From contig DASVWI010000012.1 in assembly GCA_036389675.1 (NCBI GenBank), positions 1 through 64,000 of the forward strand: a DNA stretch of 64,000 bases. The letters are read 5' to 3'. How positions within the stretch are numbered: position 1 is the stretch's first letter; every line of letters starts with the position of its first letter. Both the position numbers and the translations under genes were made by a program. The notes below the pieces were generated by a model. That model did no database searches. It worked only from the letters and a program-made list of their open reading frames with translations, and was not told where the DNA came from. This document shows, in pieces, positions 8,215 through 17,272 of this stretch. The DNA comes from DASQYE01 sp036389675. GTDB taxonomy: Bacteria; Acidobacteriota; Blastocatellia; Pyrinomonadales; Pyrinomonadaceae.

Positions 8215-8870
8215 TAATAGCTGTGCTTTGAACGGTAATTGGGTCTCATTTATCAGCAAGCAGGACGCGGTCTCGCCCGGTCTGAGCGGCTGCACCGATG
8301 ACCCATGAGCGGCGCAGTCCAGTCTGCCGATGTGTGACCCGCCGCTATGGTTGACGACTTAGTCATTCTACCCTCGCTTCGGCTACTTTAAAGTTTAACT
8401 TCTCGCGAAACATCTCGCAGGGCGTCTTCGAGTCAAATCGATCTTGCAACAGAACCGGGAAGGCTACGACCCACGGACGACCCAGGGCCACGCGCTAGAC
8501 CGACGCGCGCGTCGTCACAGAGCCCGCCGGAGCAGTGAGGCCAACCGGACGCGCCAACCCCTGACTCGACCGGATTGGCAAAGGGGTAGGAACTGTATTC
8601 ATCGGGGCGACGCCCGACGCGAGCAAAAACCGGACGCACGCGGCGTGCGGCGCGGAGGGCTTGAGTGAAGTTCGCAGGCGTAGTCGGTCCAAGCGCATGA
8701 GAGTCTCCTCAAGAGTGAAATCGGCGGCGCGGGCGGGCACGTCCGCGCAATGAAATCTCGTCGACGATGGTGCGACGGATAAGATATTATTTGTGCGAGC
8801 CATTTCCATTTCAGGTATCTTCATGAACGTCGCTTTCACTTCAACCCGTTCAAAATGGAGAAGCACGCGC
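8215..8870. other. Intergenic stretch without a supported gene
   Basis: About 650 bases between the truncated metallo-beta-lactamase-fold gene and the first GH3 gene. Several short GC-rich open frames occur on both strands, but none has a ribosome binding site or recognisable composition. The last 100 bases contain AT-rich sequence (AAGATATTATTT near 8780-8791) that could hold the promoter of the GH3 gene. I see no tRNA, repeat or clear terminator. Confidence 0.5.
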
Positions 8871-11534
8871 ATGATACACCGCCGCCCTGTCGCCTTATGC
8901 CAGTCGCTGCTTTGTGCCCTCTGCATGCTCGTTTCGACGCTCGCCCACACCGCCGGTCAGACGCCGCCGCCGCCGTATAAAGACCCGTCGCTTCCCGTTG
9001 ACAGGCGCGTCGAAGACCTCGTCTCGCGGATGACGCTGGAGGAGAAGGTCTCGCAGATGATGAACGCCGCGCCTGCCATCCCGCGGCTCGACATCCCCGA
9101 ATACGACTGGTGGAACGAGGGGCTGCACGGCGTCGCCTTCTCAGGCACGGCGACGGTCTTCCCGCAGGCCATCGGGCTCGGCGCGACCTTCGACCCGCGG
9201 CTCGTCGCCCGCGTGGCCGAAGTCATCTCGACCGAGGCGCGCGCCAAATACCACGAGGCGCAGCGGCGCGGCGACCGCTCGCGCTTCCGCGGACTGACCT
9301 TCTGGTCACCGAATATCAACATCTTCCGCGACCCGCGCTGGGGACGCGGGCAGGAGACCTACGGCGAAGACCCTTACCTCACCTCGCGCCTCGGCGTCGC
9401 CTTTGTTAAAGGGTTGCAGGGCGACGACCCGAAGTACCTGAAGACGGTTGCGACGCCGAAGCACTACGCGGTGCACAGCGGCCCTGAGCCCGCGCGCCAC
9501 CGCTTCGACGCCGCCGCGACGGAGCGCGACATGCGCGAGACCTACCTGCCCGCCTTCCGTGCCACCGTCACGGAAGGCCGGGCCGTTTCCGTCATGTGTG
9601 CCTACAACCGCGTCAACGGCGAGCCGGCCTGCGCCAGCACGCATCTGCTCGGCGACATCCTGCGCGGCGAGTGGAATTTTCAAGGCTACGTCGTCTCTGA
9701 CTGCGGCGCCATCGACGACATCTTCCGCCGCCACAACTTCGTCAAGACGCCCGAAGAGGCTTCCGCCGTGGCCGTCAAGCGCGGCACTGACCTTGAATGC
9801 GGCGACGTTTACCGGGCGCTCGTGCGCGCCGTGAAGCTGGGGCAGATTTCCGAAGGCGAGATCGACACGGCAGTCAAGCGTCTCTTCGTGGCGCGCTTCC
9901 GTCTAGGCATGTTCGACCCGCCGGAGCTGGTGAAGTACGCGCGGATACCTTTCTCCGAAAACGACTCGCCCGCGCACCGGCAGCTCGCGCTCGAAGCGGC
10001 ACGCGAGTCCATCGTGCTGCTCAAGAACGAGAAGAACACGCTGCCGCTCCGCAAGGATTTGAAATCAATCGCCGTCATCGGCCCGAACGCCGACGACGTG
10101 CAAGTGCTGCTCGGCAACTACAACGGCCAGCCCTCGCGCGCCACCACGCCGCTCGAAGGTATACGCCGACACGTCTCGCCGCAGACGAAGGTGCTCTACG
10201 CGCAGGGGACGCCGCTCATGGAGTACTCGGGCGTTCCCGTCCCGCCCACGGCGCTGCGCGGCCTGAAGGCCGAGTTCTTCGCGAACCGTAAGCTTGAAGG
10301 CGCGCCCGTGCTGACGCGCGACGAAGAGGCCGTCAACTTCGACTGGGGCATGACGAGCCCCGCGCCCGCCGTCCCGTCCGACGACTTCTCGGCGCGCTGG
10401 ACCGGAAAGCTCGTTCCCAACGTCTCCGGCAAGTACCGCCTGGGTGCGACCGCAGACGACGGCCTGCGCGTCTACCTTGACGGCAAGCTGATAGTAGAGG
10501 ACTGGACAGAACACGCCCCGACGACACGGACGGGCGAGGTGATGCTCGAAGCGGGCCGAAGCTACGACCTGAAGTTCGAGTATTTCGAGGGGCACATCGG
10601 CGCGGTGGCGAAACTCGTCTGGCAGCCGCCCGCGCAGCAGGCGTCCGGCTCGCCCTACGCCGAGGCGTTGGACGTGGCGAAGCAGGCGGACGCCATCGTG
10701 CTCGTCCTGGGCATCTCGGCGCAGCTCGAAGGCGAGGAGATGAACGTGACCGAGCCCGGCTTCAAGGGCGGCGACCGCACGGACATCAACCTGCCCGCGC
10801 GCCAGCAAGGGTTGCTCGAAGCCGTCGCCGCGACGGGCAAGCCGGTCGTCGTCGTGCTCATGAACGGCAGCGCGCTCGCGGTCAACTGGGCACAGGAGCA
10901 TACGGCGGCCATCGTCGAGGCGTGGTATCCGGGCGAGGAAGGCGGCGCGGCCATCGCGGACGTACTCTTTGGCGACTACAACCCGGCGGGCCGCCTGCCC
11001 GTCACCTTCTACAAGTCTGTCGAACAGCTCCCACCGTTTGAGAGCTACGGCATGGAGGGGCGGACGTACCGCTACTTCCGTAGCGACCCGCTCTACCCCT
11101 TCGGCTTCGGCCTGAGCTACACGCGCTTCCGTTACGCCAATCTCCGCCTGAGCGCGACGAAGGTCAAAGCGGGCCAAGGGCTGACGGTCAGCGCCGAGGT
11201 ACGAAACACGGGCGGGCACGAGGGCGACGAGGTCGCGCAGGTCTACCTCTCGCACGTCGCCGCTTCCGTTCCCGTCCCCGTCAGGTCGCTCGCCGGTGTC
11301 AGCCGCCTCTCGCTCAAGCCCGGCGAGAGTCGCCGCGTCTCGTTTACCATCACGCCGGAACAACTCTCAGTGATAGACGACAGAGGGCGGCGCGTCGTCC
11401 GGCCCGGAGAATTTTTGATTACGGTCGGCGGCAAGCAGCCCGGCTTCAAGGGGCACGCCGACGCCGCGACGACCGAAGTCGTCACAGGCCGTTTCAGTGT
11501 CACGGGCAAGACGACAGAGCTTCCACAGAGGTGA
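8871..11534 (+). CDS. GH3 glycoside hydrolase with PA14 domain (beta-xylosidase/beta-glucosidase)
   Basis: 887-aa exported GH3 enzyme. The ATG at 8871 follows GGAGAA and begins a signal peptide (MIHRRPVALCQSLLCALCML...). Domain order is GH3 N-terminal TIM barrel (residues about 35-350, with KVSQMMNAAPAIPRL and the nucleophile block YVVSDCGAIDD, Asp 277), GH3 C-terminal domain, an inserted PA14 domain (about 470-590, SGKYRLGATADDGLRVYLDG) and a fibronectin-III-like end. It releases beta-linked xylose or glucose from chain ends; WWNEGLHGVA and the general layout favour the xylosidase-like GH3 branch. It is a close paralogue of the gene at 62172 and is transcribed towards a CE1-like esterase. 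Confidence 0.95.
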   Translation: MIHRRPVALCQSLLCALCMLVSTLAHTAGQTPPPPYKDPSLPVDRRVEDLVSRMTLEEKVSQMMNAAPAIPRLDIPEYDWWNEGLHGVAFSGTATVFPQAIGLGATFDPRLVARVAEVISTEARAKYHEAQRRGDRSRFRGLTFWSPNINIFRDPRWGRGQETYGEDPYLTSRLGVAFVKGLQGDDPKYLKTVATPKHYAVHSGPEPARHRFDAAATERDMRETYLPAFRATVTEGRAVSVMCAYNRVNGEPACASTHLLGDILRGEWNFQGYVVSDCGAIDDIFRRHNFVKTPEEASAVAVKRGTDLECGDVYRALVRAVKLGQISEGEIDTAVKRLFVARFRLGMFDPPELVKYARIPFSENDSPAHRQLALEAARESIVLLKNEKNTLPLRKDLKSIAVIGPNADDVQVLLGNYNGQPSRATTPLEGIRRHVSPQTKVLYAQGTPLMEYSGVPVPPTALRGLKAEFFANRKLEGAPVLTRDEEAVNFDWGMTSPAPAVPSDDFSARWTGKLVPNVSGKYRLGATADDGLRVYLDGKLIVEDWTEHAPTTRTGEVMLEAGRSYDLKFEYFEGHIGAVAKLVWQPPAQQASGSPYAEALDVAKQADAIVLVLGISAQLEGEEMNVTEPGFKGGDRTDINLPARQQGLLEAVAATGKPVVVVLMNGSALAVNWAQEHTAAIVEAWYPGEEGGAAIADVLFGDYNPAGRLPVTFYKSVEQLPPFESYGMEGRTYRYFRSDPLYPFGFGLSYTRFRYANLRLSATKVKAGQGLTVSAEVRNTGGHEGDEVAQVYLSHVAASVPVPVRSLAGVSRLSLKPGESRRVSFTITPEQLSVIDDRGRRVVRPGEFLITVGGKQPGFKGHADAATTEVVTGRFSVTGKTTELPQR

Positions 11535-11570
11535 GCTTATAAACTGACGCGCACGCTCGCTACGGCGCGG

Positions 11571-12647
11571 TCAGCGGCAGCCCGGCTGAAAACAGAGGGT
11601 GCGGCTGAAGAACGGCATCACGTGGTTCTGGAAGCGCTCGGCCACCTTGCTCGTGTGCGTGCCCTGATATGCCTCGAAGCCGTTAGCGATCCCGTACCTG
11701 TCTAGGACTTCGTGCAGCTTGCCTGCGTCAATCCGTAAGCCGTCCTGATCGCCCACGTCAATCGAGATCGCGCGGTAGCGACGGAGGCTTCCGACGTACT
11801 GATCCACGAAGGCCAGCGGCGCGTTGGCCGCCCAGCGCGCGAGCACGTCAGGCTGGGGCACTCCGTCCTTCGTCGGCAGATCCAGGTAGAGCGGCGGGTT
11901 CTTCGGGTTGGGCGACCACGCCGCGGCGGTGGCGAGTTGGATGCGTGCGAAGAAGGATAGCTTGACAGAATCCGAAGGCGTCTTCACCGCCGCGAGCGCC
12001 TTCTCGATTTCCGGGTTGGCGGGGGTGGCTGGCCGCGGGGACAGGCAACAGGGGCTCATGATGTAGAGGCTGCCGAACACATCCGCGTGCTTCATGCCGA
12101 TGCGCGTCGCGCCGTATCCTCCCATTGAGTGGCCCACGAGTCCGCGGCTCAGGCGGTTCGGCAGAGTCCGGTAGTGTGCGTCAATGTATGTGACCAGATC
12201 GCGCCAGATGAACTGCTCGAAGTCTCCGGTCGTGACCGAACTCGAATACATCGAGCCGTTGTGCAGCGTCTTCGAGTCGGGCACGACGACGATCATCTCC
12301 TGCGTGCCCTGTGCGAAAGCGCCTTCGATGGTCTGCGGCACGTGTATCTCGTGCGTCCACTGCTCCGCGCCGATGGAATAGCCGTGCAGGGCATAGACGA
12401 CCGGATAGCGCCGCGACTTTTGCCTCGCGTAGCTCGGCGGCAGAAACACGAACACGTCGCGGTCGACGGCATCCCCCTCCAAGTTGCCTTCCAGCGAAGC
12501 CCCGTGAACTTTGACGTGCTCCACCGCTACAGGCTTCGCACCGGGAACGACGGGAGGCACTTCCGTCTGTACCTGTGCCGCAACACCAGCGCACAGAGCA
12601 GCGATTACCGTCAGGGCAATCACACAGAAGACTCTCCCGGGCATCAT
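11571..12647 (-). CDS. Exported CE1-like esterase (alpha/beta hydrolase)
   Basis: 358 aa with a signal peptide (VFCVIALTVIAALCAGVAAQ). It is a putative-esterase-family alpha/beta hydrolase of the carbohydrate esterase 1 / esterase D type. YPVVYALHGYS is the oxyanion segment, GLVGHSMGGYGA the nucleophile elbow (Ser 174), and YQGTHTSKVAERFQNHVMPFF carries the likely catalytic His. Relatives hydrolyse feruloyl or acetyl esters on arabinoxylan. It sits 40 nt downstream of the GH51 arabinofuranosidase on the same strand, so the two form an operon suited to removing arabinose and its ester decorations. The exact ester is an inference. Confidence 0.85.
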   Translation of the reverse strand: MMPGRVFCVIALTVIAALCAGVAAQVQTEVPPVVPGAKPVAVEHVKVHGASLEGNLEGDAVDRDVFVFLPPSYARQKSRRYPVVYALHGYSIGAEQWTHEIHVPQTIEGAFAQGTQEMIVVVPDSKTLHNGSMYSSSVTTGDFEQFIWRDLVTYIDAHYRTLPNRLSRGLVGHSMGGYGATRIGMKHADVFGSLYIMSPCCLSPRPATPANPEIEKALAAVKTPSDSVKLSFFARIQLATAAAWSPNPKNPPLYLDLPTKDGVPQPDVLARWAANAPLAFVDQYVGSLRRYRAISIDVGDQDGLRIDAGKLHEVLDRYGIANGFEAYQGTHTSKVAERFQNHVMPFFSRTLCFQPGCR

Positions 12648-12687
12648 TGATGGCCTCTCTTGCAGGTCTTCACTTGCGGTCTCCGAG

Positions 12688-14262
12688 TCATTGCTCGACT
12701 GATACCACGGTCACAGACTTGGGATCGAGCCTCAGAGACAGCTTGCCGCCCTGAGCCTTCGCCGAGAAGGGCTTCGGCACGACCGTGTTCGGCGCGTCGA
12801 AGGTGTTCACGCTGTCAACTCTGGGCGCGGTCAGCGTCTCCCCTACCACCGACTTGGCAGCGATGCCGGCGATGTTTACTTCGACCTCCGCCGGGCGGTT
12901 GGGATCGACGTTCGTGACCGCCAGCCACAGCCTGCCTGCCGCGTCCTTAGCCGCGACGGCGTCCACGCGCGGCAGAGTGATGCCGCCGTGCGTGTAGTTG
13001 CCGGCGTCGAAAGTGACCGGCACGAACGTGGCGTTCTGGAACGGCACATACATTTTATAGACGTGGTAGGTCGGGGTCAGCACCATCTTCTCTTTGTCCG
13101 TCAGGATCATCGCCTGAAGGACGTTGACCATCTGGGCTATGTTGGCGATGCGCACGCGGTCTGCGTGGCGGGCGAAGATGTTGAGGTTGAGCGCCGCGAG
13201 AACCGCGTCGCGCAGGGAGTTCTGCTGGGCGAGGAATCCGGGGTTGCTGCCGGGCAGCGGCGCGTACCACGCTCCCCACTCGTCGACGACGAGGGCGACC
13301 CTTTTCTGCGGGTCATACCTGTCCATAATGGCCGCGTGCTTCTGGATGAGGCCCTCCATCTCCAAAGTGTTTTTGAGGATTTGTGCATACTCGGCCTCGC
13401 CGAACCCCGTGGACGCGAACTTCTTCTCCCAATTCACGACCGTGTAGTTGTGCAGCGAGAGGCCGTCCATATCCCAGCTCCACTGGCGCTTCTGGTACGC
13501 CTTCATAACGACTTCGGTCCATTCGGTGAAACGGGCTTCGCCGCCGCCCGGGCCGACGGCGATCTTGAGCATCTTCTCCTTGTCCTGCTGCGCCGGGTTG
13601 AAGTTTCGGACGAAGCGGCTGTAGATCTTGAGCTGGCTCAGGTAGTAATCGGGCGACATGTTGCCGCCGCAGTCCCAACTCTCGTTGCCGATGCCGAGGA
13701 AGGCGATCTTGTAAGGGGCTGAGCGACCGTTGGCGGCGCGCTCCTTCACGAGGGTCGTCGGCTGCGCTGCCGTCAGGTACTCCAGCCACTCGGCGGCCTC
13801 CTGCGGAGTGCCTGAGCCGACGTTGACCGAGAGGTAAGCCTCCGAGCCGATCTGGTCGAGGAAGTCCATGAACTCGTGCGTCCCGAAGGTGTTCGGCTCA
13901 ACGACGCCGCCCCAGTTGGGGTTGAGCGTCTCGGCCCGCCGCGGCCCTACGCCTTTGCGCCAGTGATACTCGTCGGCGAAGCAGCCGCCGGGCCAGCGGA
14001 CGTTGGGCACCTTTATCGCCCTGAGGGCGGCGACGACATCGTTGCGGATGCCCCGCGTGTTAGGGATCGGCGAATCTTTACCTACCCAGACGCCCTCGTA
14101 GACGCCTTTGCCGAGGTGCTCGGCGAACTGGCCGAAGATGTTGCGGTCGATCTTCGCCCCTTCTTTTGAAGCGTCGATAGACAATGCAACCTTCTGTGCG
14201 GACGCGGAGGGTGCAGTCAATCCCGCACCTGTCAGAGCGAGACAGAAAAAGAGTGCGCGCAT
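12688..14262 (-). CDS. GH51 alpha-L-arabinofuranosidase, exported
   Basis: 524 aa from the ATG at 14262, which places a signal peptide (MRALFFCLALTGAGLTAPSA) at the N-terminus; the frame is open for 71 more codons upstream but that stretch is unconserved. GH51 hallmarks are NIFGQFAEHLGKGVYEG, VRWPGGCFADEYHWRKGVGP, the acid/base GIGNESWDCG (Glu 194) and the nucleophile VVDEWGAW (Glu 328). A beta-sandwich C-terminal domain follows. The enzyme removes alpha-linked arabinose from arabinoxylan or arabinan. A TATAAT and a long hairpin lie upstream in the divergent region shared with the next GH3 gene. Confidence 0.96.
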   Translation of the reverse strand: MRALFFCLALTGAGLTAPSASAQKVALSIDASKEGAKIDRNIFGQFAEHLGKGVYEGVWVGKDSPIPNTRGIRNDVVAALRAIKVPNVRWPGGCFADEYHWRKGVGPRRAETLNPNWGGVVEPNTFGTHEFMDFLDQIGSEAYLSVNVGSGTPQEAAEWLEYLTAAQPTTLVKERAANGRSAPYKIAFLGIGNESWDCGGNMSPDYYLSQLKIYSRFVRNFNPAQQDKEKMLKIAVGPGGGEARFTEWTEVVMKAYQKRQWSWDMDGLSLHNYTVVNWEKKFASTGFGEAEYAQILKNTLEMEGLIQKHAAIMDRYDPQKRVALVVDEWGAWYAPLPGSNPGFLAQQNSLRDAVLAALNLNIFARHADRVRIANIAQMVNVLQAMILTDKEKMVLTPTYHVYKMYVPFQNATFVPVTFDAGNYTHGGITLPRVDAVAAKDAAGRLWLAVTNVDPNRPAEVEVNIAGIAAKSVVGETLTAPRVDSVNTFDAPNTVVPKPFSAKAQGGKLSLRLDPKSVTVVSVEQ

Positions 14263-14493
14263 GACAAGCGAACTCTTTCGCCCCGAGCCACGCGTGGGAG
14301 GGCCAAGCAAGTGGAGAAAAACATGCGCTGCACTGATGAGACTCTGCGCGCCGGAAGGCTGGCGTTGAAGGTTGGTTGTGATTTCGTAATCTGGCGTCGA
14401 GACCATTGTTCTGCTCCGGAGACATGAGACACCCTTAGACCCTGCCCCGTTCGCTAAAGCCCGGTCGCAAATCATGAAATTGAGGGGAACAGC

Positions 14494-14528
14494 TTGCCGG
14501 CGAATTGTCCCTTACGGACAACCGGCAA
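14494..14528. promoter_or_regulatory. Interrupted palindrome between GH51 and GH3 genes
   Basis: TTGCCGG, four bases, TTGTCC, loop CTTAC, GGACAA, CCGGCAA: 13 paired bases with one 4-base bulge. On the minus strand it begins 8 bases after a TATAAT, so it lies around the expected transcription start of the GH51 gene. It could be an operator or a 5'-leader hairpin. The pairing is seen directly; the role is inferred. Confidence 0.55.
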
Positions 14529-14536
14529 ACGCGGGC

Positions 14537-14542
14537 ATTATA
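14537..14542 (-). promoter_or_regulatory. -10 element for the GH51/esterase operon
   Basis: On the minus strand this reads TATAAT followed by GCCCGCGTT, a GC-rich discriminator. Two other minus-strand promoters in the window have nearly the same block (23506 and 42562). No good -35 was found. The leader to the GH51 ATG would be about 270 nt. Confidence 0.45.
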
Positions 14543-14766
14543 GACGAACTTCAGATGCTGTTGCAGGAAATATCTCTAGGGTTATATGACAAGTAAGATG
14601 GGTCTGCAAAGGAGACAGGTTGTGGATACCTTCGAGGTAGACCTTCCCGCGCCGGCTTCGCACATTTATTCAAAAGCGTCTGCGTAATCCATGCGAATTT
14701 ATTCATTCCGCCTGAATATTTGTGCAAAGCCACCCCGGCTGATAAAGCTTGAAAAAGAGGGCGGGA

Positions 14767-17247
14767 ATGAAAGAGAATGCCCGCACGAAAGCTCCTTCGA
14801 TTCCGTTCCCTTCAATAAGGCAGACAGCCATGAAACCGTTAGCGCTGGCGTTGATGATCGTAATGTGCGGGCAGAACTTTGGACAGCCACTGCAACAAAC
14901 TCTTTCGGCCTCGCAACGCAGCGCAGATGCGGCGACAGACATCAACGACAGCGAAGCCTATCTACGGTCGGCGAGTCGCACGGCAAAGCCCGGGCGTGAC
15001 AACGGGCAGCGCGTCGAAGAACTTCTCGCGCGCATGACCCTTGAAGAGAAGGTCGGGCAGATGACGCAGCTTCAAATCGCGACGGTCACGACCGGAGCAG
15101 ACCAGTCTATACGCATTGACCCGGCGAAGCTGGAAAGGGCCGTCGTCAAGTACGGCGTCGGCTCGATTCTGAATGTGAACGGTCAGGCGCTGTCGGTTGA
15201 GAAGTGGCGCGAGATCATCGGACAGATTCAGGCAGCGAGCCGACGCACGCGCCTCAGGATTCCTGTCATCTACGGCATAGACTCGATTCACGGCGCGAAC
15301 TATGTGCAGGGCGCGACGCTCTTTCCGCAGGAGATCGGCATGGCGGCGACCTGGAATCCGGCGCTGATCGAGCGCGCGGCTGAAATCGCGGCTGCCGAAA
15401 CACGCGCCGCCGGAATCCCCTGGACGTTTTCGCCCGTGCTCGATTTAGGCCGCCAACCTTTGTGGCCGCGCTTCTACGAAACCTTCGGCGAAGACCCTTA
15501 TCTGGCAAAGGTCTTAGGTGTCGCCTTTGTACGCGGCATCGAAGGTCAGGACATCTCCGCGCCCCGTCACATCGCAACGAGCCTCAAGCACTACGTCGGC
15601 TACAGTCTCCCTTTGACGGGCCGTGACCGCACGCCCGCATGGATTCCTGAGAACTACCTGCGCGAGTATTTCCTGCCGCCCTTCGCTGCGGCGGTGCGCG
15701 CGGGCGCGCGCACCGTGATGGTTAACTCGGCGGAGGTCAACGGCACGCCCGGCCACACCAACTATCATCTCCTGACGGAAGTTCTCAAAGGCGAGCTTGG
15801 CTTTCAGGGCTTTGTTGTCTCCGACTGGGAGGACATCAAGAAACTGGTCAGCGTGTGGAGAACTGCGCCCGATGAAAAGGAGGCCACGCGTCTGGCCGTC
15901 ATGGCGGGCATAGACATGAGTATGGTTCCGAACGATTACAGCTTCGCAGACCTTCTTCTTCAACTCGTCAAAGAAGGTAGAGTCCCCATGTCGCGCATCA
16001 ACGATGCCGTCCGACGCATCCTGCGTGTCAAGTTTGATCTGGGTCTTTTTGAGGAGCCTCTGCCCGACGCCGCGCTCGCGGCCAGTTTCGGTGCGAACGA
16101 GTCAAGGCAAGTGGCCCTCGAAGCGGCCCGACAGTCGATGACGCTTCTGAAGAACGAAAACCATCTTCTGCCGCTCGCACGCGCTCGCAAGGTGCTCGTC
16201 ACAGGCCCTGCGGCCAACACGCTCATCTCGCTCAACAACGGCTGGACGTATGTCTGGCAAGGCTCTGAGGAGTCGCTTTATCCGAAAGATCGTCCGACCA
16301 TTCTTCGGGCTATTGAAGGGAAGATTGGAAGGAACGTGACCTATGTGCCGGGCACAAGATTTACGCGTCCACCCAACACGCCTTCCGGGAGCACGCCGAC
16401 GAGCGTCGAAGAGGAGGTTGATATTCCGTCCGCCGTCCGCGCGGCGCGTGATGCTGATGTCGTCGTGCTCTGCCTCGGCGAAGGCTCTTACACGGAGACG
16501 CCCGGCAACATCACAGACCTCACGCTCGGCGAGCCGCAGTTGAAGCTGGCCGAAGCCATCGAAGCTACGGGTAAGCCCGTCGTCGTCGTGCTGGTCGAAG
16601 GCCGCCCACGCATCATCAACCGCATCGCCGACGGCGCGCACGCCATCCTCATGGCTTACAATCCCGGCAACGAAGGCGGCACGGCCATCGCCGACGTGCT
16701 TTTCGGCGACTACAATCCGGGCGGGCGTCTTCCGTTCACTTATCCACGCACGCCGAACGGCCTCATTACCTACGACCACAAGCTCTTCGAGACGGAAGAG
16801 ACCAGCTTCGGCAATGCAGCCTTTCGCCCGCAGTTCGAGTTCGGCCATGGCCTCAGCTACACGACTTTCAATTACAGCGATCTGCAAGTCAGCCCGCGAC
16901 GGGTTTCAATGAACGGAGAGGTGAAGGTCTCTGTGACGGTCACCAACACGGGCACGCGCGGGGGAAGAGAGACAACTATTCTCTACGTGCGCGACGTGGT
17001 GGCTAGCCTGACGCCGCCCGGCAAGCGCGTCCGGCGCTTCAGTAATATTTACCTTGAGCCGGGGCAGAGCCGCACGCTCGGCTTCACGCTCACGCGCGAT
17101 GATCTCTCATTCATCGGCGCGGACAACAGGCCCTTGGTCGAGCCCGGAGATTTCGATGTGATGGTCGGCAACCTGACCGACCGCTTCACGCTGTTTGATG
17201 CTACAACCCAGGCTCCGGCGCGCGGTCAGAGAAGGACGCGCCGGTAA
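14767..17247 (+). CDS. GH3 beta-glucosidase (BglX-like), exported
   Basis: About 826 aa. The ATG at 14767 has GAGGG upstream, whereas an in-frame ATG at 14830 would begin directly at the signal-peptide-like MKPLALALMIVMCGQ; I cannot decide between them. The GH3 barrel opens with RVEELLARMTLEEKVGQMTQ, and the nucleophile lies in FVVSDWEDIKKL (Asp 353 from 14767). Then come the GH3 C-terminal domain (NEGGTAIADVLFGDYNPGG) and a fibronectin-III-like domain (VTVTNTG). It probably splits cello- or xylo-gluco-oligosaccharides in the periplasm. It lies 25 nt upstream of the GH31 gene in one operon, a pairing suited to xyloglucan. Confidence 0.94.
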   Translation: MKENARTKAPSIPFPSIRQTAMKPLALALMIVMCGQNFGQPLQQTLSASQRSADAATDINDSEAYLRSASRTAKPGRDNGQRVEELLARMTLEEKVGQMTQLQIATVTTGADQSIRIDPAKLERAVVKYGVGSILNVNGQALSVEKWREIIGQIQAASRRTRLRIPVIYGIDSIHGANYVQGATLFPQEIGMAATWNPALIERAAEIAAAETRAAGIPWTFSPVLDLGRQPLWPRFYETFGEDPYLAKVLGVAFVRGIEGQDISAPRHIATSLKHYVGYSLPLTGRDRTPAWIPENYLREYFLPPFAAAVRAGARTVMVNSAEVNGTPGHTNYHLLTEVLKGELGFQGFVVSDWEDIKKLVSVWRTAPDEKEATRLAVMAGIDMSMVPNDYSFADLLLQLVKEGRVPMSRINDAVRRILRVKFDLGLFEEPLPDAALAASFGANESRQVALEAARQSMTLLKNENHLLPLARARKVLVTGPAANTLISLNNGWTYVWQGSEESLYPKDRPTILRAIEGKIGRNVTYVPGTRFTRPPNTPSGSTPTSVEEEVDIPSAVRAARDADVVVLCLGEGSYTETPGNITDLTLGEPQLKLAEAIEATGKPVVVVLVEGRPRIINRIADGAHAILMAYNPGNEGGTAIADVLFGDYNPGGRLPFTYPRTPNGLITYDHKLFETEETSFGNAAFRPQFEFGHGLSYTTFNYSDLQVSPRRVSMNGEVKVSVTVTNTGTRGGRETTILYVRDVVASLTPPGKRVRRFSNIYLEPGQSRTLGFTLTRDDLSFIGADNRPLVEPGDFDVMVGNLTDRFTLFDATTQAPARGQRRTRR

Positions 17248-17272
17248 GCCGGGAGAGGGAGCCATCAGGAAA

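Noticed and set aside
8433..8668. Short open frames on both strands between the truncated metallo-beta-lactamase gene and GH3
   Set aside because: Arg-rich composition typical of random GC-rich DNA, no ribosome binding site, and the two strands overlap each other.
10065..11363. Long minus-strand open frame of 432 codons opposite the first GH3 gene
   Set aside because: It is a shadow of the GC-rich GH3 coding strand. Its protein is Arg/Val/Asp-rich with no recognisable domain, and it has no ribosome binding site.
11535..11570. Possible bidirectional terminator between the convergent GH3 and esterase genes
   Set aside because: Only CTGAC/GTCAG and a few GC pairs can form, with mismatches and no T-run on either strand.
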